This document shows positions 33,703-42,980 of a stretch of 64,000 nt of DNA, piece after piece. A program made the translations under genes and the position numbers. Below the pieces are notes generated by a model. It made no database searches and was not told the origin of the DNA. It worked only from the letters and a program-made list of their open reading frames with translations. How positions within the stretch are numbered: position 1 is the stretch's first letter; each line of letters begins with the position of its first letter. Source of the stretch: Sphingomonas sp. OK281 (lineage in GTDB: Bacteria; Pseudomonadota; Alphaproteobacteria; Sphingomonadales; Sphingomonadaceae); assembly GCF_900115295.1 (NCBI RefSeq), contig NZ_FOVZ01000001.1, positions 248,001 to 312,000 of the forward strand, read 5' to 3'.

Positions 33703-36606
33703 ATGATGAAGCGCACTGCACGGCTCTATGCTAGCGTGGCACTCTCAGCGATGGCGGTGCTCCCGGCCACCGGGGCCTGGGCGCAGGCGATTCCGCAGAA
33801 TGGCGGCGCCGCGTCGACGCCGGGCGATACCAACTCGCCGCAGGATGTGGCTCCGACACCCCCCTTGGCAAAAGAAGAGCGAACGGAGCAGCCCGGCAGC
33901 GTCGGTGCCGCGGACATCATCGTCACCGGTATCCGCGCGAGCCAGCGTCAGTCGATCGATATCAAGCGCTCGGCCGTCAACTCGGTCGATGCGATCGCCA
34001 GCGAAGATCTTGGCAAGATGCCGGACCAGAATGTCGCGGAATCGCTTCAGCGCGTTCCCGGCATCACGATCGATCGCAACCGCGGCGTCGGAAACGGTGT
34101 GACCGTTCGTGGCCTGGGGCCGCAGTTCAACACGGTCACCGTCAACGGTCGGGTCATCGCGACCGATGGTGCCGGGCGCGAGTTCAATTTCGATATCCTG
34201 CCGTCCGAACTGATCGCGGGTGCCAATGTCTTCAAGAGCCCACAGGCCAATCTGAACGGTGCGAGCATCGGTGCGACGGTCGACATCCACACGCTTCGCC
34301 CGCTCGAGCAGCGGACCGGTTTCTACGGCGGTGGTTCACTGCGTGCGAACATCAACGAACTCGGCAACAAGAAGACGCCGTCGGGCGCCGCCTATGCGAC
34401 CTGGAAGGATCCCTCCGGACGTCTCGGCATCGCGCTGGTCGCGTCCTATGACGAACGCAACGAACGGACCGACAATTTCAACGTCGGCGCCAGTTCCTAC
34501 CCGCGGAGTTTCGATGACGGCTATTACGGCGCGGTTTCGAGCGCTGGTGGTGGATTATGTGTGGGTAAGGCGACCGGCAACAGCTGCGCGCCGCGGATCG
34601 ATACCAGTACCGTCAAATTGTTTCGCAATGTCGATATGTATCATAACTTCGCCAAGCAAGTGGAGTTCTCGAACCGCAAGCGACTTGGTCTGGACGGATC
34701 CTTGCAATACAAGGCGACGAACAACCTGGTGCTGACTGCCGACGGTTTGTACTCGCACAACGATCAGAACTATCACGGCTCGGCGATCGTTCCGGATTTC
34801 AGCGGCGGTACGCTGGTCGGCCAGACCGTGGTCGGCGGGACCGATACGACGGAGGTCGTCGCCGGACAAACCCGTACCGTCCATGTCGGTGGGCTCGCCA
34901 CCTCGGAGACGTTCAAGGGCGGTACGCTCGACGAGATCATCGAGAACCGCCCGGCGAAATCGAGCACCTATTTGTTCGGTTTCAACGCGAAGTGGGCGCA
35001 GGGTCCGTTCACGCTGGCCCTTGACGTGGATACATCGAAGGCGAGGTTCCGGAACGCCGGTGCGATCTTCGCCACTGTCCGCCTCAAGAACATCGACTAT
35101 ACCTATGACCGTAATACGGGCACGCCGCTGGTCGACTTCACAGCGAGCAATCCCAGCTACGGACCGGTAGCGACGGATGTGAACAACCGGCTTGCGCACT
35201 ATATCGGCGCTGAAGGCCAGAACTTCGACGATACTATCAAGGAAGCGCATCTCGACGGTTCGTACGACGGTGGTGTCGTGACGGCATTTGGCGGCATTGG
35301 CTATTCGGATCGCACCAAGGATACGACGGGCTTCACCAACCTGAATGGTTGCGCCTATTGCGGGAGCGATGTCCCGCTGCCGGCTGGACTCTTTACGCCG
35401 ACGAACTTCAATTTCTTTGGCGGGAAGGGCGCGGGCAATACGAACGATTGGGTCGATTTCGACGCGGACAAACTCTACGAGACCATGTTGGGCCTGAACG
35501 CGACATCGAGCCCGTCGGCGCGCAACGGCGACCTCGACGGCATCGTCGGCAACCCGGCCGGCAGTTCGAAGGTCCGCGAAAAAGTTTCGCTCGGGTATGT
35601 CATGATCGAGTTCAAGGGCGACCTTGGCAGCATGCCGCTGGCGGTCAACACTGGGGTCCGTGTCGAGGATACCAATTTCTCATCGGCTGGCACCGGGCAG
35701 ACTATCGTCAGTGCGCAGGGTAACGGGACGGGCCAGAACATCATCGTTTTGTCCGGTCTTACGCCGATCAGGTTCAAGGGGCACTATACCGACATCCTGC
35801 CGTCGGTGAATGCGCGGCTGAACCTGACTCGCACCCTGATCCTGCGGGCGGCGGCCTCGCGTGTCATATCGCGGCCGACGCTGACCGATCTTTCGCCGGC
35901 CCAGTCGATCTCCAGCAACCCGGGCAACGAGCGTATCACGCGAGGCAACCCGAACCTCCAGCCGTTCCGCGCATCTCAGGGGGAAGCAGGCCTTGAATGG
36001 TATTATAACAGTGACTCGCTGCTGTCCGCGACCTTCTTCTACAAGTCGATCGACTCGTTCATCACGCGCGGTGTTTCGACCCAGAAGGTCGATCAGGTGA
36101 CCTTCATCGTCGATCAGCCGGTCAATGGTGATGGTGCCACGGTCAAGGGGGTCGAAGTCAATTACCGGACGCTGTTTGATTGGTTGCCGGGGTTTTTGAG
36201 CGGGTTGGGAACGCAGTTGAGCTATACCTACACCAGCAGCAACGCCAGCTATACGAACACGGCGAAGGAAACGGCAAGTTACTCGTTGCAGGGGCTTTCC
36301 AAAAACTCCTATTCCGCGACGTTGTTCTACGAGAAGGGGCCTGTCCAGTTGCGGACATCCTATACCCGGCGCAGCAAATATCTCTTCGCGCCGCAGACGC
36401 AGACCGGCGTTCCGGAATTCGTCGACGGCTATGACCAGCTTGATGCCGGCGCGCAGTTTTCGTTGACGCCCAACTTCATTTTGACCGCGGACGCGACGAA
36501 CCTGACCGATTCCGATGAGTTCCATTACGCCAACGTTATCAGCAACACGCAGGAATACCGCACGGTGGGCCGGCGGTATCGGGTCGGCGCGCGACTGAAA
36601 TTCTGA
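33703..36606 (+). CDS. TonB-dependent receptor of the fucose island
   Basis: Outer-membrane receptor of 967 aa. A signal peptide ends near residue 28 (TGAWAQ), and DIIVTGIRAS (71-80) is the TonB box. The plug carries SIDIKRSAVNSVDAIASEDLGKMPDQNVAESLQRVPG and VTVRGLGPQFNTVTVNGRV, and the barrel ends ARLKF. This SIDIKR...DAI...DxGKxPD form is the one typical of sphingomonad and Caulobacter receptors that import oligosaccharides. AAAGGGG precedes two adjacent ATGs (33703, 33706). It is divergent from the GntR regulator across an AT-rich 261-bp promoter region. It probably imports fucose-containing oligosaccharides to the periplasmic glycosidases. Confidence 0.93.
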   Translation: MMKRTARLYASVALSAMAVLPATGAWAQAIPQNGGAASTPGDTNSPQDVAPTPPLAKEERTEQPGSVGAADIIVTGIRASQRQSIDIKRSAVNSVDAIASEDLGKMPDQNVAESLQRVPGITIDRNRGVGNGVTVRGLGPQFNTVTVNGRVIATDGAGREFNFDILPSELIAGANVFKSPQANLNGASIGATVDIHTLRPLEQRTGFYGGGSLRANINELGNKKTPSGAAYATWKDPSGRLGIALVASYDERNERTDNFNVGASSYPRSFDDGYYGAVSSAGGGLCVGKATGNSCAPRIDTSTVKLFRNVDMYHNFAKQVEFSNRKRLGLDGSLQYKATNNLVLTADGLYSHNDQNYHGSAIVPDFSGGTLVGQTVVGGTDTTEVVAGQTRTVHVGGLATSETFKGGTLDEIIENRPAKSSTYLFGFNAKWAQGPFTLALDVDTSKARFRNAGAIFATVRLKNIDYTYDRNTGTPLVDFTASNPSYGPVATDVNNRLAHYIGAEGQNFDDTIKEAHLDGSYDGGVVTAFGGIGYSDRTKDTTGFTNLNGCAYCGSDVPLPAGLFTPTNFNFFGGKGAGNTNDWVDFDADKLYETMLGLNATSSPSARNGDLDGIVGNPAGSSKVREKVSLGYVMIEFKGDLGSMPLAVNTGVRVEDTNFSSAGTGQTIVSAQGNGTGQNIIVLSGLTPIRFKGHYTDILPSVNARLNLTRTLILRAAASRVISRPTLTDLSPAQSISSNPGNERITRGNPNLQPFRASQGEAGLEWYYNSDSLLSATFFYKSIDSFITRGVSTQKVDQVTFIVDQPVNGDGATVKGVEVNYRTLFDWLPGFLSGLGTQLSYTYTSSNASYTNTAKETASYSLQGLSKNSYSATLFYEKGPVQLRTSYTRRSKYLFAPQTQTGVPEFVDGYDQLDAGAQFSLTPNFILTADATNLTDSDEFHYANVISNTQEYRTVGRRYRVGARLKF

Positions 36607-36780
36607 GCGGCGATTACCCGGCGAGCGGGGGCCGTGCAAACGCGCGGTCCCAGCGTCGGGCGCGTCTTCGGACAGGGCCACGGGCAGGCGCGTTGGGAAG
36701 CCCGATCCCAGCCGGAAACAATGCTTGCCATCGACGGCACATCGGCTAACAAAATCGATATCTCAAAATGGAGCGGTGAA

Positions 36781-37893
36781 ATGTCATTGAACTTGCCGAT
36801 CGTCGAGTACCGGCTGACCCGGCTGGCATTCGCCCGCGACCGGACGATCGGCGATTCGCAAGTTCGGGCCGACCATGTCGCACTGATCGCGATCGAACTC
36901 ATCGATTCGACGGGCCGGGTCGGACTTGGTTTCGCGCAGTCGCTGTTCACGCCGTTGCCGGGATCGGAAGAGATCGAGCGCATCTTTGTCGCGGAGGCCT
37001 GGCCGGCGATCGAAGGGCGTCACCCGGCTGCGTTGGCGCTCGCGGTCACGCGTGCGCGAGGCGGCAATGTCAGGCGGATGGGGTTGCCATTCGAGGAGGC
37101 ATTGCAGCACGCGGTTTGGGATCTGTTCGCGAAGCAATGCGGGCTGCCGCTCTGGAAAATGCTCGGGGCGCAGCGCGAGACGGTCGGCGTCTACGCCAGC
37201 GGCCTCGATTATCATCTGTCGGACCATGATTTTACCGAGCTGTTCGGCCAGGCCGGGGAGCGTGGCTTTCTGGGATTCAAGATCAAGGTCGGGCATCCCG
37301 ATCTCGGTCGCGATATTCAACGGCTGAACCTGCTACGCGATGCGGTCGGTGTCCACCGTCCGGTGATGATCGACGCGAACGAGGCATGGACCGCGCAGGA
37401 GACGATCCGCGCGCTCGACGCGTTCAAGCACGCAGGCCACACGATCTACTGGGTCGAAGACCCGATCCCGCGTGACGATTTCGACGGGTTGCGGATGCTC
37501 CGTCAGCGCGGGATCACGCGCATGAACGCCGGCGAGTATCTCGACCTGACCGGCAAGCGCAAGCTCATCGAGGCGCGCGCCTGCGACATGCTCAACGTCC
37601 ATGGGCAGGTCTCGGACGTGATGCGCGCCGGGTGGCTGGCGAGCGAGGCGAATATCGAGGTGACGTTCGGGAACTCCTTTCTGGAAGTCGGTGTGAATAT
37701 GGCGCTGGCGTTGCCCGGCGTGCGCTGGCTGGAATACAGCTTCCAGAACTTCGATCATCTGGTCGACGAACCGTTCGCGATGGCCGAAGGGCTGATCCAC
37801 GGGCGCGACGTGCCCGGTCATGGGCTGGTCCTGAGCGAGACGGCGCGAGCGAACGGCGGTGCGCTGCCGCAGCCCGCAGGGCAGGCGGCATGA
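36781..37893 (+). CDS. Enolase-superfamily sugar acid dehydratase (L-fuconate dehydratase role)
   Basis: Mandelate racemase/muconate lactonizing family protein of 370 aa. The Lys-x-Lys motif FKIKVG gives Lys167 and Lys169. Metal ligands are Asp198 in MIDANEAW, Glu226 in WVEDP and Glu252 in NAGEYL; NVHGQ with His274 and FGNSFLEVG follow. It would dehydrate L-fuconate to 2-keto-3-deoxy-L-fuconate. At 370 aa it is shorter than characterised L-fuconate dehydratases (about 430-440 aa), nearer rhamnonate or galactarate dehydratases, so the exact substrate is inferred from context. GGAGCGGTGAA precedes the ATG. It opens the downstream operon and overlaps the MFS gene by ATGA. Confidence 0.88.
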   Translation: MSLNLPIVEYRLTRLAFARDRTIGDSQVRADHVALIAIELIDSTGRVGLGFAQSLFTPLPGSEEIERIFVAEAWPAIEGRHPAALALAVTRARGGNVRRMGLPFEEALQHAVWDLFAKQCGLPLWKMLGAQRETVGVYASGLDYHLSDHDFTELFGQAGERGFLGFKIKVGHPDLGRDIQRLNLLRDAVGVHRPVMIDANEAWTAQETIRALDAFKHAGHTIYWVEDPIPRDDFDGLRMLRQRGITRMNAGEYLDLTGKRKLIEARACDMLNVHGQVSDVMRAGWLASEANIEVTFGNSFLEVGVNMALALPGVRWLEYSFQNFDHLVDEPFAMAEGLIHGRDVPGHGLVLSETARANGGALPQPAGQAA

Positions 37894-39173
37894 CCGTACC
37901 GGCCGGCATAGGCGCTCCGGGCGCAGTGGTGGTGGTCGGCGAAACGCGCAACTGGGTGCTGATCGGCAGCTTGGGCCTGGTGTTCTTTGTCCTGCTCGCG
38001 CTCTACGCATCCATCCTGGGCGTGTTGCTGCCCAATCAAATCGAGAACATCGATCCGGCGGGGAAGATGGCGACGCTGGGCGTCGTGTTTGCGATCACGT
38101 CGGTCTTCAGCACGATCACGACGCCGGTGGCCGGAGCGCTGTCCGACCGGACCCGCTCCCGCTTCGGGCGACGCACGCCCTGGATCGTGATCGGTGGCGT
38201 CGTTGGTGGGACGGCGACGATCCTGATACCGTTCGGCGGCAATATCGTCGGTGTCACGGCGTTCTGGCTGGTCGCAACCGTTAGCCTCAATTCCATGCAG
38301 CCGGCCATCACCACGATCGTGGCGGATCGGTTCGCCGCCACCGAGCGCGGACTGGTATCGGGCGTGGTCGGCGCGGCGATGACCGCAGGCGTCTCGGCCG
38401 GCATGATCTTCGGCGGCCTGTTCGCGGCGCAGTTGACCGTCGCCTATGCCGTGATTGGCGGCGGGATCATTGCGGCGTGCCTGTTGTTCGTCGTCCTCAA
38501 TCCGGAGCCGGGACTGGACGTGCCGCTTGCCGCACCCGAACGCTTCCGGTTGGCATCCTTCCTCCGCGGTTTCTGGATCGACCCGAAGGCCCATCCGGAT
38601 TTCGCCTGGGCATTGCTCGGACGCTTTTCGATCTACATGGGCTATCAGGCGATCATCACCTACCTGCTCTACATCTTGGAGGGGTATATCGGCTTGAACC
38701 AGGCGGCGGCCAATCTGACGATCGCGCGGATGTCGTCGCTGACCTTCGTCGCGCTTGTCCTGTCGGGGCTGCTGTCCGGCTGGCTGTCCGACCGGATCGG
38801 GCGTCTCAAGCCGCTGGTATTCATCGCCGGACTCGTAATGGCACTGGCGGAGCTGGCGCCGCTCGTCTCGCCCGACCTGCAGGGCATGTTTGTCTACGCC
38901 GGGTTGATCGGTATCGGGTACGGCGCCTTCATGTCGATCGATCTGGCGCTGATGACGCGGGTCCTGCCCGAACGGGCGCCGGGCGAGGATTCGACGGGCA
39001 AGGACCTCGGTATCCTGACCACCGCGATCAACGTGCCGCAGATCTTGGCCCCGGTCATGGCGGCGGGCCTGTTGCAGGCGACCGGCCAGAACTACGCGCT
39101 GCTGTTCATGGTGGCAGCGACCTTCGTGGTGGTCGGTGCGTGCTTCGTGTTGCCGATCCGGTCCGTCCGGTGA
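37890..39173 (+). CDS. MFS transporter of the fucose island
   Basis: Inner-membrane permease of 427 aa with about 12 hydrophobic helices. The loop-2 signature GALSDRTRSRFGRRTPWIVIG (about 75-95) and its repeat GWLSDRIGRLKPLVFIAG in the second half are clear. The first resembles the sugar/glycoside MFS group rather than FucP. The ATG overlaps the dehydratase stop (ATGA). It likely carries L-fucose, L-galactose or the sugar acid into the cytosol. Between its stop and the lactonase gene lie 64 bp. Confidence 0.88.
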   Translation: MTVPAGIGAPGAVVVVGETRNWVLIGSLGLVFFVLLALYASILGVLLPNQIENIDPAGKMATLGVVFAITSVFSTITTPVAGALSDRTRSRFGRRTPWIVIGGVVGGTATILIPFGGNIVGVTAFWLVATVSLNSMQPAITTIVADRFAATERGLVSGVVGAAMTAGVSAGMIFGGLFAAQLTVAYAVIGGGIIAACLLFVVLNPEPGLDVPLAAPERFRLASFLRGFWIDPKAHPDFAWALLGRFSIYMGYQAIITYLLYILEGYIGLNQAAANLTIARMSSLTFVALVLSGLLSGWLSDRIGRLKPLVFIAGLVMALAELAPLVSPDLQGMFVYAGLIGIGYGAFMSIDLALMTRVLPERAPGEDSTGKDLGILTTAINVPQILAPVMAAGLLQATGQNYALLFMVAATFVVVGACFVLPIRSVR

Positions 39174-39237
39174 GGAGGCACTGGAGCCTGTCGCGGAGCA
39201 GGTCGCGTATCCTGCAGCGTCTGCCGGGCGGTCGCCC

Positions 39238-40080
39238 ATGACCCGGCTGGTCGATGCGCACCAGCATTTCTGGTCACTCGGGACGGCCGGCCATAGCTGG
39301 CCGACCACGGATGAAGCGGTGATCCACAAGGATTTTGGACCCGACGATCTGGTTTCCGCCGTCGCAGGGCTGCCGTTGGCCGGTACCGTCTTGGTCCAGT
39401 CGCAACCGACCGATCGGGACACGGACTGGGTATTGGCACTTGCGCAGCGCACGCCGATCGTCCGCGCTGTCGTCGGCTGGGTCGACTTGAGTGCCGCCGA
39501 TGCCCCGGATCGCATCCTGGCGCTGGCCGCCGTCCCGAAGCTGCGCGGCCTGCGACCCATGCTGCAGGCGATCGAAGACACGGACTGGCTGATGCAGGAT
39601 ACGCTGGTGCCGGCGTTGGAGGCGATGCAGGCGACAGGGCTCCGGCTGGATGCGCTCGTCCAGCCGCGCCATCTGCCCATGCTCGCGCGCTTCGCCGAGC
39701 GATGGCCGGACATTCCGATCGTGATCGACCACGCCGCCAAACCCGATGCGGCCAAAGCCACGCTGGACCCGTGGCGTGGCGAGATCGCGGCGCTCGCCGC
39801 GCTGGGCCTGCACTGCAAACTGTCGGGGTTGCGAACCGAACAGGCGCCTGGCCAGCAGGCCGACGCGCTTTCCCCCTATGTCGAGCATCTCGTCCGCGCG
39901 TTCGGGTCCCGCCTGATGTGGGGCAGCGATTGGCCGGTGCTGCTGCTGTCGGGCGACGGGTGGCGACGCTGGCACGACGATGCCCGGCGCCTCGTGGCCG
40001 CCGCGGGGGGGGATCCCGATCATCTATTCTGGGGTGCGGCTACGCGCTTTTATGGTTTGGAGACTGACGATGCGGCCTAG
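39238..40080 (+). CDS. Amidohydrolase-family lactonase (L-fucono-1,5-lactonase role)
   Basis: TIM-barrel amidohydrolase of 280 aa. The N-terminal HxH motif VDAHQHFW (His8, His10), IDHAAKP (His165) and GSDWPV (Asp231) are the metal and catalytic positions of the lactonase branch of the family (COG3618). It would open the fuconolactone made by the aldo/keto reductase. The start at 39238 lacks a clear Shine-Dalgarno; the frame continues left to 39136 in the MFS gene shadow. It overlaps the GH141 gene by 11 bp. Confidence 0.88.
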   Translation: MTRLVDAHQHFWSLGTAGHSWPTTDEAVIHKDFGPDDLVSAVAGLPLAGTVLVQSQPTDRDTDWVLALAQRTPIVRAVVGWVDLSAADAPDRILALAAVPKLRGLRPMLQAIEDTDWLMQDTLVPALEAMQATGLRLDALVQPRHLPMLARFAERWPDIPIVIDHAAKPDAAKATLDPWRGEIAALAALGLHCKLSGLRTEQAPGQQADALSPYVEHLVRAFGSRLMWGSDWPVLLLSGDGWRRWHDDARRLVAAAGGDPDHLFWGAATRFYGLETDDAA

Positions 40081-42163
40081 GTCAGGACTGTCGATCGTGG
40101 CATTCGCGGCTTGTCTGCCGATGGCGCCGCTCGGCGCGCAACTGGCGCCCGTGCCGAACATCCCCGCCTTCGCGCCAGCCACGGCAAGCCGGTCGCATAC
40201 CACTGACGTGATCCATATCGCTCGTCGCCCCACGCCGATTCCGGTCGTGGTGTCGGTTTCCTTGCAAGGGTCGGATGATGGCGATGGAACGGTGGCCCAT
40301 CCATTCGCGACGCTGACCCGGGCACAGGCCCAGGTGCGACGGTTGAACGGCGATCATGACGTCACGGTGCAACTGGCCGACGGGGTTTACCCTCTGCGCG
40401 AACCGCTGCGGTTCACGGCGGCGGACGGCGGTCAGAACGGCTACACCGTCCGCTGGGAGGCGGCACCGGGCGCGCATCCCGTTCTCTCCGGCGGAACCCC
40501 GGTCACCGGGTGGGCGCGCGCCGATGCCGGGCGAGGGATCTGGGCGGCGGTCATTCCACGCGGGATCGATCCACGCCAATTGTGGGTCGATGGCCGCATG
40601 GCGCCGCGCGCCGCGGTTCGTGCGCCGCGGACGGCCTTTACATTCGACGAATTGGGCATCGAGATCACCGATCCGGCGTGGCAGTTCCTGGCGACGCTAC
40701 CCGACCAGCGCCGGATAGAGGTCGAAGCGACCGGATGGTTCACCGATCGCCATGCCATGGTCGACCGGATCGCGGGACGCCGGATCGACATGCAGCAGCC
40801 CGGCTGGCGCAACAATCTCGTCGGCTACGACACTTTCGCGCGATCGGTCTGGGGCGACAATGCCGGGCTGTTCTTCATCAATTCGCTCGCGTTCCTGCGT
40901 GAGCCGGGTCAGTGGTACATCGATCCGGCCGCCGGCAAGGTCTATTACAAGCCGAAACCGGGTGAGGACATGGCCCGGCTGGAGGTGGTCTTGCCGCGGC
41001 TCGAGATGCTCGTGTCGATCGCGGGAAGTTACGAGGATGCGATCAAGGACCTCCAGTTCCGGGGTCTGAGCTTCCGCCATACCAGCTGGCTGCTACCGTC
41101 GGGACCGGAGGGCTATGCGAGCCAGCAGAGCGGATCCTTCCTCGCCGGGGAATGGGCGAACTATCCCAAAGACCCGATCCGCGATTGTTCGTGGGGATGC
41201 TGGGCGTTCGAGGCGATGCGCAATCGCTGGCGGCAGCAGCCGGCGGCCGTGCAGGTCGCTGCGGCCACGCGCATCGTGTTCGAACGCGACGAGTTTACGC
41301 AGCTCGGGCAGATCGGCCTGGGCATCGGCAACAATCCCGATGCGAACGACAGCGGTATCGGTCTTGGTACCAGTGCGATCGACGTGCGGCGATCGCGTTT
41401 CACCGACCTTGCCGGTGGCGCGATCATGGTCGGCGGAGTCCGGCCCGATGCGCACCATCCGTCTCGTCCCGAGATGAACGTGCGCGACATCCTGATCAGC
41501 AATAATCTGGTCCACACCGTATCGCAGCATTACCGCGAGCAGGCGGCGATCCTCGTCACATATGCGAGCGGGACCGTGATATCGCATAACGACGTATCCG
41601 GTACGCCCTATGACGGCATCGACGTCGGCTGGGGTTGGGGTGTCAACGATCCAGGCGGCAGCGCCGCGTATCTGACGGCCAGCCGGGGCTATTATAGCCA
41701 GCCGGGGAACCTGATGTACGACACGCCCACGACATTGCGCGACACGGTGGTGGTCGGCAACCGCGTGCATGACGTGAAACAGTGGTTCCCCGATGGCGGC
41801 GCGATCTATCATCTTTCCGCCGACCCGGGGGCAGTGATCGCGGAGAATCATGTGTATGACGTGAAGGACGGCATCGCGCTCTACCTCGACGAGGGCTCGC
41901 GCTACATAACGTTGCGGAACAACGTCATCAGCAATGTCGGCGTCTGGCTGAACCTGAATTCGCAGGACGACATGGCGCCGCGGCGCACGGCGATGGACAA
42001 TAGCGTAACCGGCAACTGGTACGATTCTGGTCGACGCAACGGTTCGTGGACGCCGTATTTGAACAATCGCGAAGTCGACAACATTTTGGTCCCGAAGGGC
42101 AAATGGCCGGCGGCAGCCTCCGCCGTCATCGCCAACGCCGGGATCGAACCGGAAAAGCCATAA
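40070..42163 (+). CDS. Right-handed beta-helix glycosidase, GH141-like
   Basis: Exported protein of 697 aa. A signal peptide (about 1-24, ending PLGAQ) is followed by the pectate-lyase-like beta-helix opening of this family: DGTVAHPFATLTRAQAQVR, VQLADGVYPLREPLRF, PVLSGGTPVTGW and LWVDGRMAPRAAVR. Then come helix coils such as VISHNDVSGTPYDGIDVGWGWG and NRVHDVKQWFPDGGAIYHLS. The layout matches GH141, whose known members include an alpha-L-fucosidase acting on rhamnogalacturonan II and a xylanase. The setting in a fucose operon favours fucosidase, perhaps also alpha-L-galactosidase. ATG at 40070 overlaps the lactonase gene. No catalytic residues are assigned here. Confidence 0.82.
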   Translation: MRPRSGLSIVAFAACLPMAPLGAQLAPVPNIPAFAPATASRSHTTDVIHIARRPTPIPVVVSVSLQGSDDGDGTVAHPFATLTRAQAQVRRLNGDHDVTVQLADGVYPLREPLRFTAADGGQNGYTVRWEAAPGAHPVLSGGTPVTGWARADAGRGIWAAVIPRGIDPRQLWVDGRMAPRAAVRAPRTAFTFDELGIEITDPAWQFLATLPDQRRIEVEATGWFTDRHAMVDRIAGRRIDMQQPGWRNNLVGYDTFARSVWGDNAGLFFINSLAFLREPGQWYIDPAAGKVYYKPKPGEDMARLEVVLPRLEMLVSIAGSYEDAIKDLQFRGLSFRHTSWLLPSGPEGYASQQSGSFLAGEWANYPKDPIRDCSWGCWAFEAMRNRWRQQPAAVQVAAATRIVFERDEFTQLGQIGLGIGNNPDANDSGIGLGTSAIDVRRSRFTDLAGGAIMVGGVRPDAHHPSRPEMNVRDILISNNLVHTVSQHYREQAAILVTYASGTVISHNDVSGTPYDGIDVGWGWGVNDPGGSAAYLTASRGYYSQPGNLMYDTPTTLRDTVVVGNRVHDVKQWFPDGGAIYHLSADPGAVIAENHVYDVKDGIALYLDEGSRYITLRNNVISNVGVWLNLNSQDDMAPRRTAMDNSVTGNWYDSGRRNGSWTPYLNNREVDNILVPKGKWPAAASAVIANAGIEPEKP

Positions 42164-42248
42164 GACGCGGTGATGGTGCGGCGACGTCGCGCCTGTCCAT
42201 GAACCGACCCTTCAATACGCCGCACAGCCGATCGAGGAATATTGCACT

Positions 42249-42980
42249 ATGCCACGTCTTGCCGGAAAACGCGTCCTCGTCACCGGTGCCGCGCAAGGTA
42301 TCGGGCGGGCCATCGCCGAACTGTTCATCCGCGAAGGCGCCGCGGTCATCGCGCTCGACCTGAAGGAGGAGGCGCTGGCGACGCTTGCCGGATGCGAAAC
42401 ACAGGTCGTCGATCTGCTCGATCACGCTGCGGTCGTCGCGGCCGGAACGGCGGCGGGGACGTTGGACGCGTTGGTGAATTGCGCCGGCTATGTCGACGCC
42501 GGCGATATCCTGACCGTCACCGAACGCGGGCTGGACCTGTCGTTCGACCTAAACGTACGCGCGACGATCCGGATGACCCAGGCCGTGCTTCCGGCGATGA
42601 TCGCGGCCGGCTCCGGTACCATCGTCAACATCGCGTCGGTGGCCGGCGCCATGATCGGCGTTCCCAATCGGTTGGCCTATTGCGCGTCGAAAGGGGCTGT
42701 GGTCGGCCTGACCCGGTCGATCGCGCTCGACTATGTCGGCAAGGGCATTCGCTGCAACGCGATCTGTCCGGGAACGGTGCAGTCGCCCTCGCTGGACGAG
42801 CGACTGGCGGCAACCGGCGATGCCGTCGCCGCCCGTGCCGCCTTCGTCGCACGGCAGCCGATGGGACGGATCGGCACGGCGGAGGAAGTGGCGTTGCTCG
42901 CTTTATATCTGGCGAGCGACGAAAGCGCGTACATCACCGGCAGTGCCATCGCGATCGATGGCGGTTGGACGATGGCATGA
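42249..42980 (+). CDS. SDR, 2-keto-3-deoxy-L-fuconate dehydrogenase role
   Basis: Short-chain dehydrogenase of 243 aa. It has the cofactor motif TGAAQGIG (12-19), NCAG (77-80), catalytic Ser130, Tyr144 and Lys148 in YCASK, and the C-terminal IDGGWTMA. The [12 protein letters not shown] and [15 protein letters not shown] text is that of the SDRs which oxidise C4 of 2-keto-3-deoxy-L-fuconate (Xanthomonas-type pathway). AGGA lies about 9 nt before the ATG. It overlaps the FMN dehydrogenase by ATGA. Product: 2,4-diketo-3-deoxy-L-fuconate, the substrate of the hydrolase two genes on. Confidence 0.9.
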   Translation: MPRLAGKRVLVTGAAQGIGRAIAELFIREGAAVIALDLKEEALATLAGCETQVVDLLDHAAVVAAGTAAGTLDALVNCAGYVDAGDILTVTERGLDLSFDLNVRATIRMTQAVLPAMIAAGSGTIVNIASVAGAMIGVPNRLAYCASKGAVVGLTRSIALDYVGKGIRCNAICPGTVQSPSLDERLAATGDAVAARAAFVARQPMGRIGTAEEVALLALYLASDESAYITGSAIAIDGGWTMA

